This document shows, piece by piece, positions 23,901 through 36,500 of a stretch of 64,000 nt of DNA; positions within the stretch are counted from its first letter, which is position 1; every line of letters begins with the position of its first letter. Made by a program: the position numbers and the translations under genes. The notes below the pieces were generated by a model. That model was not told the DNA's origin and did no database searches. It was given only the letters and a program-made list of their open reading frames with translations. The stretch comes from Morchella semilibera (lineage: Eukaryota > Ascomycota > Pezizomycetes > Pezizales > Morchellaceae), in assembly GCA_009192285.1 (NCBI GenBank), contig WBVU01000005.1:1434768-1498767 (forward strand), in the 5' to 3' direction.

Positions 23901-25795
23901 CTGATTAGTTCATTGATACTTCCACTCCGGCGGCATTTATTTAACCCGGCTAGTCATTGGCGTTCCAAAAATGGTTCATCACCTACGTCTCTAGCATAGC
24001 GAGCTCCTACCTCTCCTCAGCCCCTGTATCTCATCCAGGTTTTTGCACATAGGTTGGAAGGCACCCATATGGCATCTTCCGAGGTCTCTATCCCATTAAG
24101 AGGGCACCCAAGGTGCTAATGCCATCGAGTAGACTTGGGAAATAGGGCTGTGTCATAACCTTAAATCTAGAGTGAAGATGTTGGTGCGCCTGAGCGCACC
24201 GAAGCTGTTCACAAAATCGAGTGTGGTAGCGAATATAATTCTTGTCATGTCTCCCCAAGCCCTGACCAAGTAGGAGGTTTGGTAGCTTTTTTATAACAAT
24301 GATGGCCTTGGCAAAGAAGCAGTAATCATACAATAGTGGTCTATGACTTACCATAGGCGCGGGGAAGATATCTTTCCCCGGCTCGCAATAAAAGTTCAAC
24401 GGAGGCCATGAGTGTCGGCCGAGTGATAGCTTATGATGCACCCCCGCTGTGGGGTTTCTCCTTATCTAGTTCATTACATGTTCTAGGATATAGACTCTCC
24501 GGAGTCGCCCTGTGTCGACGGCAAAACACCGCTCCGCGACACATCATATCTTCGCACCAGTTAAGCACAGTAGGTATTGATGTCTTCAGGGAGTATGCCA
24601 AATCCAAGAATACAATTCGAGGCCTCTGAGTACATGAAATCTCCTTCTGTTCGTGTTAGAGTGTCTAGTCTATTTAGAGTCGTCCATTATATCCTATCAT
24701 ATTAGATCGCTTTTATTCTTTGCTCACTGTATAAACTAGTTCATAGTACTCTTAGGTCTAGAGAGGTGTCAAAAAGATCCTAAAACGGTTGAGCTTTTAG
24801 GGTGTGTTGCATGAAAATGGGTGAAACGGACGAAGGAACAGATATATCTTTTAGTACTATTGCAAGCAAAACGGTTCTTAATAATGACAGGACCCCTAAT
24901 TATTAGTAGATTGGATTGACCTCTCTTCTCTGGGCTTGTCACCCATAAAAATGGGTGAGCTAAGCTAGCACCGCCCTCTTTTGCGTAGTTACTGCACGGG
25001 AAAGGTTAGCGGTAGTGTTGAGTATTAGGGTTATTCCGGTTCCGGGCTAGGGAAAATATATCCTCGCTGTAGTAATTGTAGCAAGGCCTTTCCTATATTA
25101 TAGTTGCTGCTCCTCTGCCGAGTTAAATATTGTTATAAAACGGCGGCGAAATTCCCTTCTGTATCTGTAGACATAACAAGAATTATGTTCGCTGTCAGCT
25201 CTATATTACGAAGATTGGTTCTGAAATACGACCATAAATATAGTAAAGGAAGTATATGTAGTCAGGGGGATATAATAATGGACTTCGTTACTCCTTTAAC
25301 ATCGAGCACGAAGGCGGTGTCTTATGAAGGCATATAAGGGCCGCATGCATACATACCGGAGCCCCAGGTGCAATGGCTGGCTGTGCTCGCGCTCGGAGGC
25401 AACCCATATTACAAAGTTGGGGCATGTTGCTAAGACGAGTGACGGTGTATGATGTATGTTCGAGTGAGCGCACATGATGTGGTAGCGAGTGACCGGGTTG
25501 ACATTGCGGTTCAGGTCTCGGAGACTTGCAGTAATTACATTTAACGCATATCAGAAAAACCTACCTTGAAGTTCCACTTATGAGAATTACTAATTGCCCA
25601 AATTGTAGCCCTAACACTCTTTTGGTTAGCCAATTGACGCTATCAATCTATATAATGGCGTAGAACTCCACTCTTGAGTTAAGGTTCACTCCCGCAGCTT
25701 ATTCATCGATCCTCGCTTAGCTTTTACGGGGGGCTTACAGGTAAAGTTTCCCGTAGGGGAGGGGAGGTCTGTCGGATCTAGGCCAGGACTATGGG
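20988..25795. other. Gene-poor region
   Basis: I see no supportable gene. The stretch contains G-runs at 21780-21808, a C-run at 22134-22146, a short tRNA-Ser-like head near 22506 without a B box, the MITE at 23376-23493, and AT-rich sequence with TAAACTAGTTCATA shared between 23018 and 24733, perhaps from an unrecognised dispersed repeat. Confidence 0.5.
23376..23493. mobile_element. 118-bp MITE with 22-bp inverted repeats
   Basis: AGGCCCTTTGCGCAAAAGAC at 23376, continuing TC, is repeated as the perfect reverse complement ending at 23493 (GAGTCTTTTGCGCAAAGGGC then CT). The spacer is ~74 bp and non-coding. No convincing target duplication is visible. Confidence 0.6.
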
Positions 25796-25796
25796 C

Positions 25797-25808
25797 TAGG
25801 GTTATATA
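25797..25808 (+). promoter_or_regulatory. TATA-like box and CAAC-rich leader
   Basis: GGGTTATATAGG is followed by a leader rich in CAAC/CCAAC units up to the ATG at 25973 (context CCACAATGTCC). This is a typical fungal promoter and 5' leader arrangement for the broken gene downstream. Confidence 0.4.
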
Positions 25809-25972
25809 GGCTTGGCATGCTTAGCCATCGATGCACGCTTAGTAACCGCAACCACCAACAACCCCACTAACAGCCCCACCAACAACCCCGCCAACCCCCC
25901 CCACCTTGGCTCAGGATCGACCCCACCCCGCCCAAAATTCAATCTCTGCGACCATCCAAAAAACAATCCACA

Positions 25973-26545
25973 ATGTCCTTTCAGCTCAGCGACAGCCAAA
26001 AGATTGCATACTACACCAAGGACATCTCGGATAAACTCACAAACCTCACGGGGCTTATCCGGGCCAGCGCCACACAGCCAGCATCAGCACCTGATGCCTA
26101 TATGAAGAGTGGGATATAAAGCAAGCTTCAGTCCCTTAGCTCGGGAGCCGGAAGCAGTGCCGATCTTCACGCCATCAAAGTACGTTCCGAGTGCGACAGA
26201 AAATCGGCGCAGATGGAGCTTGTCGAGGAGATCAACTTGGCGGATGTCCGGACCTGGAGGACGCGGACAATCTCGTCGAGAATGAGTTAACCGGAGGGTA
26301 AGTAGTACTCAATTTGCGGACAACCAGCCCTTACGTCAGTATGGTCGCTGAACGGATTGTAAAGGAAAAATAACGAGCTCGCCCGCCGTTGCGGTGGGGA
26401 ACTCCAGAACATCCACGATTACACCGCTCCACTCCACAACGCCCGCGGCGTTGCTGTGTTAGGATTCCCCGCCACTGTTGGCGATCTTCTTAATCTCGGT
26501 TCGCCCACCCCCCTCCTGCCTCCCAGAAGGCTGCGATGAAATGAA
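25973..26545 (+). pseudogene. Broken small gene of unknown function
   Basis: From ATG 25973 the frame reads MSFQLSDSQKIAYYTKDI... for 48 codons to a TAA at 26117. It stays coding-like beyond the stop in the same frame (SKLQSLSSGAGSSADLH, then VRSECDRKSAQMELVEEINL). It appears to shift frame near 26250 (into DLEDADNLVENELTGG), reaches a GTAAGT donor near 26297, and resumes in another frame with NNELARRCGGELQNIHDYTA and GVAVLGFPATVGDLLNLG. It resembles a small coiled-coil fungal protein ending in a GFPxTxGDL motif that I have seen only as 'hypothetical'. The TAA could be CAA changed by C-to-T. I infer a pseudogene, though missed introns could explain part of the disruption. Confidence 0.5.
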
Positions 26546-28690
26546 CTGACGGGATAATAGAGTATACCGCCGAAAGGCTCCTGTGTGGTGCCTTCGTAAT
26601 CAAATACCAGCGCTCCGGAACAACATTCATGGAGTTCTGCGGCCTTCAATCCCCAGGTGTTATTTAACCTCTCATCGTGCCAGACTAGCGGGAGCCAACT
26701 AGCCGCAACACGCGTGTTTAGCCGCAACAAACGCGCAACCGACCTCAAGAGGGTCGGCCGCCCATCAAAGGCCTCCAGGCTGTTGGCGAAGTAAGTAAAC
26801 CACCTCTTGCCCCCCCCCCCCCCTTCCAGCAAGCAAGCACTAACTAGTCGTCCCCCCCCCCATATTTCCCATATGATAGGCACCATAATGCCAACGCCCG
26901 CAAACATAACGCATGTGCGGACTCCCCCGACTACAAGGTCATACCGATGCACGATGTGCGCAACGTGGCAGTGCCAGGTTTCCCAACGGATTATGACTGG
27001 CTCTTGAAGTCGCAACGTGAGTGTTCAAACCTGGCGTTTGCGATCGGCAGCGGGCGGGCGGGTGGCTGACGGGTGGGGGAGGGGGGGGGGACATGCTGTA
27101 CTTGCTGGGAGAGTATGGACAGGATGTAGAGCCGGAGGGGTATATGAACGGTTTGAGGCCTTTGTAGGTTCCAGAGTCGAGAAGTAGCCAGAAAGGTGTG
27201 GAGTGGTTTTTGTAGGGTGGCCGGGGGAGCGCGGTGTAACGCTAATATTGGTAGTGCATGTGCTGGAGACTCCCGATCTGTTCCTACCATAGGATAAAGA
27301 TCTATGGAGCAGCACATTCATCGTAGCCACTTATCCCCCACAAGAGGTGATCCTCATGCAAACCTGTAAGGCCTACCTGACCTTGTGTCTGCCGCGAGGG
27401 AATTCCTCCGTGACTAATCACCCAGGCTCGTCCATATCTCTACTGGCTTAAAAAAAGTCTTTTCGAAACAAAACATTTATCTTCCCTACATATTAGTCGT
27501 GGTTGAAATTTCTGTCTACTGTTCATATTGTGGCTGCTTCAACTGTGGCGTGGGTGTGTGGTGCGGCGCATCTAAAAGCAGGCTCCACCGCCGATAACCC
27601 CTCAATAAGAGAGGACATCAGAAATCTGCCTGTAGAAGCGTGGGTCTAGTGATTTTAAACACTTTAATCAGGCAGACCTTTCATATGTCTTGTTAGAATG
27701 TTTTTAGAGACTGAATTTACCTGTTTTTTATATGTAAAAGGCGCTAAAAATTGGTAAAGTGGTCCATCATTTTCAGCCAGGACATGGTTGGAATAAAAAG
27801 CTCCTATTGGTTCGATAGCAGTTGGAATCATTCCGATTGATACACCCCATATCATCATTAAAGCGTGCTGTACCAAAAATGAAGCTCACAGCCCGATACA
27901 CAGCTCAGAGCCTCCGTACACATAATGGCTGCTGTAAGTCCCGAATTCTTCCTGGTAGGCTTATCCAATAGGTTTCATTGATTATTTCATATAATCCATA
28001 GGTTCTTCCTATCTATACACAGACATCCTCCGTAACTGGCTGCCCTCACGTCCGAAACAAATATCATCCATCCTCGATAGAGTCAACTGATATCAGGGTT
28101 CTCCAAGTAGTTCTGGGAGCGCCGGGACATAGAACTTTACCTACTCGCAGCCATTGTCTTGAACCCCAGGTATTATGGTTTAGCCTAATGCACATTATCA
28201 ATCGTTGAAGCAACTTTGAAAAAGGGTTGTTGGATAAAATCGGTCAATGTCGGAAGTGTGATACTGGGTTGGGAAAGGGGTTTAGAAGTGAGTTGTAAAC
28301 GCTAGGGGTGCTTGGGTTAACGGTGGAATTTGTATCGGTACTGAGAATAGTGTTATCGCTAGGGTTTCTGTTAGGTTCCATGGGTTTCTTCGATATTAGT
28401 AAAAGCACCAGAACCACCAGAGGGCGCAGTTATCTATATAAGGTCCTGTATTTGTATTTTCTTATCCTTCTGACTTCTCCATATAATCCTTTCCTTCTGT
28501 TAGCAATATATAGTTTTAGTGTTTTTGGCCTTCTATTCCTGAACTACCTCGTTCGGAGTTCCGCCTCCGACCCTATTCCGGTCCCTGAACATGAACCTGA
28601 GACCGTCCTGGCTGCGGCGTATTCTGGGCCGAACCGGCCCTTAAGTTGTCCCCATCTTAGTCTTCACCCCCAAATCTGGACCCTGTCCCT
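26546..28690. other. Gene-poor region
   Basis: No supportable gene. There are C-runs at 26809-26823 and 26853-26861. A 198-codon open frame on the minus strand (26419-27015) overlaps the broken gene and has no recognisable motif. A TATA-like TCTATATAAGG lies at ~28430. Confidence 0.4.
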
Positions 28691-29140
28691 TTAGAGAAGA
28701 GCGTTAGTAAGTAACCGGCATATTCTGGAATAAGGTAAAGGTTGAAATACTATTGGGAGTCACGGTAGAAAGTGAACTGTTGCCTCCCGAATATCAACAA
28801 CATGATTGGTGAGTCTGAGGGAAATGGATTTGAGGTATGGTTCGAGCTAGAGGAGTTAGGGAATCAGGACTCTGATGAGTGTGAAAGCTACTGCTCCAAT
28901 AGAGTAGAGTTTGAAGTTGGTCTTTTGGGGGCCGTCAGTAGTGAATGACTGCGAGGAATAGAGCTAGATACCCTAATCTATCTCGCATAGCCATAGATAT
29001 CTTGTCCATTCCTGCCATGTCTTCAGAGGCCCATATACTCTTCTCGAGTACTAAATTAACTGTCAGCTCTCTCAGAAGTAGATTAAAGGACGGAACTACT
29101 GAAACCCTGGAACCTCTCAACTCTTGGGATCATGCTTAAC
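28691..29140 (+). mobile_element. hAT transposase C-terminal relic
   Basis: The segment 28960-29137 encodes YPNLSRIAIDIL, then SIPAMSSEAHILFSSTKLTV and LEPLNSWDHA. This is the hAT C-terminal dimerisation domain (usual form YPxLSxxAxDxLsIPaxSxxxExxFSxxxxxix...lxxWxk). Upstream, other frames carry matching pieces: FWNKVKVEILLGVTVESELLPPEY from ~28728 and VWFELEELGNQDSDECESY in the ORF starting at 28802. The coding information is thus split over at least three frames with at least two frameshifts. There is no sign of the catalytic core and no terminal repeats were found. It is a dead fragment of a plain DNA transposon. Confidence 0.75.
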
Positions 29141-30556
29141 TATTCTGTATTTCACTTTATCATTCATATTATGTTTCCACTCAAGAGGCATAATCTCGTT
29201 TGCTGTTAGCTGTATGTATCATTTATTATCAAAGTGAGTACAATATAACCTCTAAGAATCATTATCCAATGCGATATGACATCAGGCCGTAATAATGAGT
29301 AGGCTTGGGTGCTAAACACGGATCAATACATACCACTGAGAACCCTGCCTGATACCCCCTCCGCCGAGCCATGTACTATAGTCTGTAACCATCCATAATA
29401 CTAAAACGCAAATCCTGAAACAGCAGAGCGTACTATTTTTAAAAATATCAGAAAGTAGTGCAGGACATCACTTATTGGGCATGTGATAGGATGCTGGCTT
29501 TGTACTGGGCTAACCAACAGATAAGCAACCCATTTATGGATTAATTAAATATACGCCTCTCGATCATTTGCCCGACTGAATAACCGTAACCTCCGGCCCC
29601 CGAATACTATTGTCACGCCACGGTTTCTTTTATTATGTAACGCGGATAGTATTGGCATCACGCCTAACCCCAAGCCACCCTAGACCTTCATCCATTTACG
29701 TCTTTGCTCGGTGACTATAGATCCAATTCCATCCACGAGTCTTTGGGGCCGATGAGTCAGGTGACAAGTATCTTCCTCGACAGCCACTCAAGCTAGCAAG
29801 GATCCCTCACACCTCGAGACAGGAATGACTAGGTGTTACCACCAAGGACGCCCAGCTGCATGCATGTAAAGTATCAATCAACTAGGGACGCCCATAGGCC
29901 AACTCGCACCTTTTTTCTAGGTCTAGGTTAGGGGATAGTTGGTACTTCTCATTCTTTTTCTAGTGGGTTGGTTTTTAGGCTTCCGTTTGAATTTACGTGC
30001 TACTTGTTACTAGGGGGCCTCGGCTCAGTACTTTGGCCCGGGGCCTTCCTCTGCTACGCCCCATTCTTTGGTCCTGCGGCTACTGGGTACGTGAGGATTC
30101 TGAGTTTGTTATTATTTCGAGTTCAATACCTTCTAGCCGAACAGCATCTAGTTGAATAATTTCACCCCCTTTTTTGGTGGTCGACCCAGTTGAGAGTTAA
30201 TATAAGTGCACACAGGGTAACCTCCAAACGCACAAAATCTGAATAGTAGCTGTACCAGCTGCACTCCTGATAACTACCGATTGAAGTATGTGTAGCGCTG
30301 TGCCAGCCGATAGAGAGAGGAATATGTATGTTTAGCTACAACGAAGGCCCATGACGGGCACTTAGGGCTCGAATCTTGAGGAACAAAATTTAAAGACAAT
30401 AAATGTAAAAGAGAATGTAAGTCTCGGAGCTCTCTGATATCCCAAATCCACAGGTGTTCTCCACCTAGTGATCCCCGGCCCTTTAGTTACCTGTCTTTCT
30501 CTACGCTGGGGAAATGTAGGTCTGCGACGTACCTGTTTGCTCTCCTTCCCCCTTAC
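29141..30556. other. Intergenic region downstream of the giant gene
   Basis: No supportable gene and no inverted repeats beyond short ones. It presumably includes the 3' untranslated region and terminator of the minus-strand gene ending at 30557. Confidence 0.4.
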
Positions 30557-33500
30557 TCAAATTGCAAAGTCTTCCTCAGGCAAAGTCCTCCCGCTTAGCA
30601 TTTGTCCCATGTGTGTTGCAACATAGTTCTGCCCCTTGCGGCGCATCCCTATTAATGTCCGAAGAAACGGCACGGGGCTTTGGTCGAAGGTTGAATCTCT
30701 CATGAGTAGTAACTTGCGACTTGACGGCTCAACAAAGCCATCACTCCCTATAACCACCTCTTTTACCTGGGGATGAACCTTTAAATAGAGCCCTAAGAAC
30801 CCGCATACTCTCTCGTATGTCTCATAGTCCAAAAAGTAAACCTGACCAGCAAAGATGTTGATCGAATCAACCAATTCCAGGTTTGGTTGCCATGATTTAG
30901 GCAGTCGGGGGATCGTACAAAAGTCTAGAGTTTCGTATGACGGATTGGCCTTTGCCGTGCGCGCAGAGTACATGTGTAGGATTACCGATTTCGACTCGCG
31001 TATGCGGGGTAGTAGGTCGTTGACCTCGTAAGGACTCAAGATGATCAAGGTTGAAGCATCATTTTTCATCGACAAAATCCAGTTGACAGGTCGGAGATAC
31101 TCGTCCGACTTCCTGCCCCGCTTGCCCACAACAGTGGCAAAATCGTGTGTTACAAGGATTGTGTCCGGCCAAGATGATAGGTCCATATCCGGATTAGCTG
31201 AGGTATCGCGGAGAGTTTGGAAGGCAGGTATGAAGGTGTCCCAGCGCCGAGGATGTGGCGGTAGGTTCCCGGTATCTACCAATTCCTTCAGACCCCTTGT
31301 GACCTGATTAGGGATGGGGTCGGCCTTCGGGGGGCGCTCTAGTACTCGCTCGCATTCAATCTCATGAGACAACTCTCGCTCTTGCTCTTCGAGCATTAGA
31401 GCCCCACCGAACGATTTCACACCGAACTCTTTGCATTTGTCGAAGATTGCATGAAACTCACTACGCTCTGCTTTTCTGTCTCTCTCTGCGTCTCCTTTGT
31501 CGTCTGTCTTTCGTGTTGAAGGCCCTGTCACCTGGATCCCACTCTTCGGCCGCTTGAGCCCGTAATGCTCCTCCAGTGTTTTTGATTCTTGCTCCAGTAA
31601 GCTCTGTGGAAATGCCAGTCTAAGGTCGTTGCATGCCTTATACCGTTTAATATGACTGATCCCTTGTTTTGCCCATATTGGCAATAGCCTGCGAGCATTT
31701 TCACAAGTTTCCATCATACACCAGTGTAAGACATCCCGGACCTGGATCTCATGAGAACTATCCATCTTAGATATCTCAAGGATCCTTCGATGCACCTCCG
31801 GGGGCCCGCAAAAAACGACTGAGTGCCCATTTCCAAGTTTTCGCATTCTCATACATGCTGGGACACGTTAGCTAGGCAGACCAGAGATCACTACCAGGGT
31901 AGGAATAACCTTGTACAAGCCTATCCTTTGTCATGTTTGGACCCAGTGTTACTACAGCCCGACTCTCGCTCGGGAGCTTGAGGTCTGTACCGCGAGTATG
32001 CGCTTCATCAAGATATACAAGACACGCGTCAAGTCGTTCTGCGAAAGCCGAGATCATGAGTGGCTCTTTGGTCCCATCACGAGCTACTACGGTCAGTTCG
32101 TCAATGTCGCTAAAATATACTGCTGCTTTAGCGTAGCTCTCCGGCACCAGTTCCAGCCACTCTCTTGCAAACTCTTCGTTTCCTAGCTCCAATACCTGAG
32201 CGCCAACATCTAGTAATACAGTAACTCCTAAATCCCTCTCGGAGTCTGTGATAAACTCCAGTAATTGTCTAACGGTCAGACGCTCACCGCTAGGCCCATC
32301 TGCCAACCTGTAACAGTTCTCGGGCTGTAATAGATAGCTAAGAACCCTCGCGTTGGTATTGAGCTGCTCTTTCGTGTCCACTTGAGTAATCGATAAAGGA
32401 AGAAGGTATTGGTTATCATTTGTGCCGCTGAAGCCTGTCGTTGGCTGGGAGTCTTTCCTCTCGGCTATATCCCAGCCCGAGGTTGAAAGCTTCTCAGAGA
32501 ATTCCTTAGCTTCCATCGGGAAGACGACCCCAGAAAGATAAAAGTCAATGACTGCTTTGTTAAATCTAAAGGTAGGGAAAATCTCCTTCGACCATTGGTT
32601 CCGATCCTCCAGGTTGATGGCGCTCAGGTGTCTCAACTTGAAGTTATGATTAGTCGCAGAAACCTTCCCCAACCAACGCTCAAACTCCATTGTTGGATTA
32701 TCAGACTTATACACATCGCGAAAGCAAATCTCCAGCTGACCCTCACTCAGTCCACCATAGTAGTAGCTGAGACAGGTGAGGCTTATAGCAACGTCTGGAT
32801 GACTGAATTCGGACTGCCCAGAGGGGGAATCCTTTGCCCTATAAGGCACAGCTAGCATCGAACGCGACGGGTCGAGGCCATAATCAACTTTCCATCTCTT
32901 GTAATGCAGCACGTAGAGCAAGAGCTTATGGGCAATGAGGCCTCTCAGTAAATAGAGGATACCGGTTGCCGCCTGATTATCGTGATACTGTGAAAGCAGA
33001 CCCTCGCACTCATCCTCACGTAAAGTAGGCTTTGTGATAAACCTTTTCGCTACTTTTAGTAAATCCTCGGGCAGGAACCGGAAAGAAAATGAGGGGAGAT
33101 GGCCTATATAATATCATAGGACGTGTGGTCAGCCATCTCAAACTTTGTACCGCAAACCTCCGATGCGAGGGAATCATGAATAAGAGGTTTGGGAGTTACC
33201 TGCGATGATCTTGGACGCAATCGCTTTTAATAGGTTTTGCCCCGCAGGAATATCCAGGAAACGGATCGAGTCAAAGCCGCCGTCATGTGGAGAATGTACT
33301 ACCTCGAAGTGCTTGGAGTCGAACTCTGCCTCGCTGAGATGTTTTCTAATAAGATCGAGAATTTGTTGAATGATTATCCAGCGGTCAGGATAGCCTTCGA
33401 GAGATCTTGAACTTCCAATAGTATATATCAGTTCATGTCGAATGCTTAAGATCTCGTCGCTTTCATCCAGAATATCTCTTGAATTTTTCCTGAGCCACCG

Positions 33501-36500
33501 CTGAGTTTCCAGTAGCTGTTGGGCAACTGCTTGCAAATCGTCCATGTCTCTTGTGGGCTTGTTAACATCCTTGGGTGGGTGTTCAGCGTTGTATAATCTT
33601 TCGAGCCCGAGAAGCTTAAAGGATAATATATGCTCTGGTTGGGCTAACAGAATGCCCCCATTCTGCATACACTCCTCAAAAAGGCTATGAACAAGACGTG
33701 CTTCATCTAATCCCATCTTGACTCCACGGGAGAAGGGCAGAAGATAGATTCGTCGGTTGACCAAGCCTCCCAGCCTCTGGACCAGCGTTTGAAACATTTG
33801 CCCGATAAGTGGCTTCAACACAACGACCCGAACCAACCTGTTACGGTTGGCAAGGTAGGCGGCAGCAATAGGGACGATAATTGAAGTCTTGCCCTCTCCC
33901 ATACAAAGTTGTACGAGCGTATTCTGACCTTTATCTGGTGAGATCATCCTGGACGCTATGTCAACCTGAACAGGCCGCACAAGCAGGCTATTCTCGATTT
34001 CCATTAACAGCCAGTCCGTTTTCTCCATTTGTTTCCAATAACTATGGCCGCTATTTTCCAGCTCCTTAGAGAGTTCCGAAAAGGCTCCTGCTCGATCATA
34101 CTTGAGGAGACGTTGTGATCGCTGAAGCATAGCTATTGCTTTACCATATGTGACGAGTGCAGTTCTCCACCTGTCAGTTAGCTTGACTGCTCTGTTTGTT
34201 GCTAGCTGTTGGAGGATGAGCATCGGCGAGATCCGTGGCCACAGGCCGGCTCTGTATATCATCCAACCTTTCCCATTTCGTTTTGGGAGAAGTCTTTCCC
34301 GAATAGCACCAAATATACCCATCAAATACTTCTCGCACTCCGCCTCGCAGGACTCCAACATGTCTGTGGATACTAGCGCTCTGCCGGTTTCGGTAGAAGC
34401 AGGAAAATCCTTAAGAGCCTTGAAGCTCTCCCTTAAGCCCTTAACGTATATCTCCCGGAAACCTCCCTGGTTCTCCGAAGTCTCAAATCGCTCAAGAAGT
34501 GACTCCAGACCACTGTGATCCATGGCTGCCTCTGGTCCGCGATTGTTGGGGACAGAGCCTAGACCGACGTATGTAAGACGAGGGGGTACGGGTAGGTTTG
34601 GATGGGGCTTGCGGAGAAGGTTTTCTAGTGGAACTGTGCCGCTCACAGATGAAGGGGCCTCTCTGCATGGTTTAAAGGTATAAATCTGAAAGGTTCTTTT
34701 CTCCTGTAGATTCACATCTTTTAGCGCATCTTGAACCCTGCGCACATAGCGTTGGAGGTCCTGGTTCCTATGCCAGTTTCTGAAGTGGACAGTAGCATTT
34801 GCGAGAGCCGTAGAAGTATTCAAGAGCGAAAATTCACGTGTTGGTTTGTATGGGGTTTCAGACGGCCATTGAGCGAACATTTCGGTTACAAAGCTTGCCG
34901 CTTGCCCCTCTAGGTTCTTAGAGTATGCTTGGTATCGCCGAAGGAAGTGTTCACGTTCACTCTCACCCACTCTGATCCGCTGGTTGGCCTCATCACTGTG
35001 TTCAAAGGGTATGGAACATCCCTTGAGGGTGCCGTCTAAAGTGAGAAGATCGGGACCGCAGCCTTGCTTAAGGTTATAGGATGCAAACGCAGGCAGACCC
35101 AACCATCGAAAGTTATTCACTGTAGCAAATGCCAACAAACTCTCGATGAGGTCCATCTTCGTCTTTCCTGAATATGCGATCGCGCTGAGCAGGAATATCA
35201 GTCTGTATGTATGGCGTTCCTTGGTGCTCTCGGTCAGAGACTGGTAGAGTTCAAACCAAACCTCATCAAGACCTTGGTCCAGCCATTTCTGGTCATAGAC
35301 AAAATCAATCTTTTTGCCCCCGACCTCTCCCCACTTCTCAAATACATCCATCAGATTTAAGCAAACGCTCAGCCTCGATGGCCAGCGTTCAACTAAGGCA
35401 GAAGTGTAACAAACTCGTGCTTCATCCGTGGAGGACTTTTGGAGAATATCACGCGCCTCATAAACCTCATCCATGTTCGCCTCCCCGCTGGAGCCGCCGA
35501 ACTCGTGTGTGCGAAAGCTGGCGTTACGGTGCGCAGCCCTGTTGAGGAGCGCCGAATGGCTAGGTTCTGGCGCTTGGGGACTAGATCTAGCTTCCTCTCT
35601 CTCGAACATTCTAAAGCGGCGTGCATGATTCAAGACATCCCCCACAATACTGAAGAACTCCTCATGCTGCGCTATTGGGGACAGACTGTTCCACGCTACC
35701 TTCTGCATATTCCTCATGCGTTCTGGGTAGTAGGTGCGTGCTGGGGTCAGTGACTGAATGAGTCTAAAGAGTTCCGCTTCTTCCCCCTCGATCTCGGGCT
35801 TCTGAAAAGACCATGTTGCTGCGGCTCGAAGTAGATAAAGGGCCTCCTCGGTACCTGTCCGGCTGGTTAGGGTATCTGGCAGGCACGATGCCGTCACCGC
35901 ATGAAGATAAATTTTGTATAGGTGACTGGCCAGGCTGCCGTTCCCAACTAACCGACCGAGTATGGTATCAACGGTATAGATGTGATATTTAACCCGTTCT
36001 TGCCCTCTAGTATCGATTCCAACCCTGACATGGTGATTCTCACATTGCTCGAACTTCACCTTACCGTAAGGGATCAAGACGCTCCTCACTGGCCCCTGGC
36101 TCACAACAAGACGATTTTCCAGCCCTGTCAGCGTTCCAATATTTAGGTCACAATCAACAACCATGCCCTGAAACTGTCGGCATTCTAACTTTCCGTCTGA
36201 GTTGATGAAAAAGTCTAGTTTGAGGCGGGGTAGGTGCGCTGATATAACACCATCTTTCCCGTAGCATACAGCAATATGGCCTTTTTGTTCAAGAGGTCCA
36301 AGCACCAAGTTGATCGCTGCTGTTGTCGCACTGCGTACGTCGATTAGGCGTTGGTCTGCCCCAAGGTGGAGCACACTCCGGGTAGAACCGTAGGTATCAG
36401 AGATATACCGGTGGCTCTCTGGTTTCCATGGTGTCCCTCGGTCTCTCAATTCGATCTTATTTGTTGAAAGCTCTAGCCAGTAGAGGTGATTCGAAATAGT

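Noticed and set aside
26419-27015. 198-codon open frame on the minus strand
   Set aside because: Overlaps the better-supported broken gene on the plus strand and has no recognisable motif.
28308-28694. 128-codon hydrophobic open frame upstream of the hAT relic
   Set aside because: Starts at GTG, lacks family resemblance, and sits in promoter-like AT-rich sequence.
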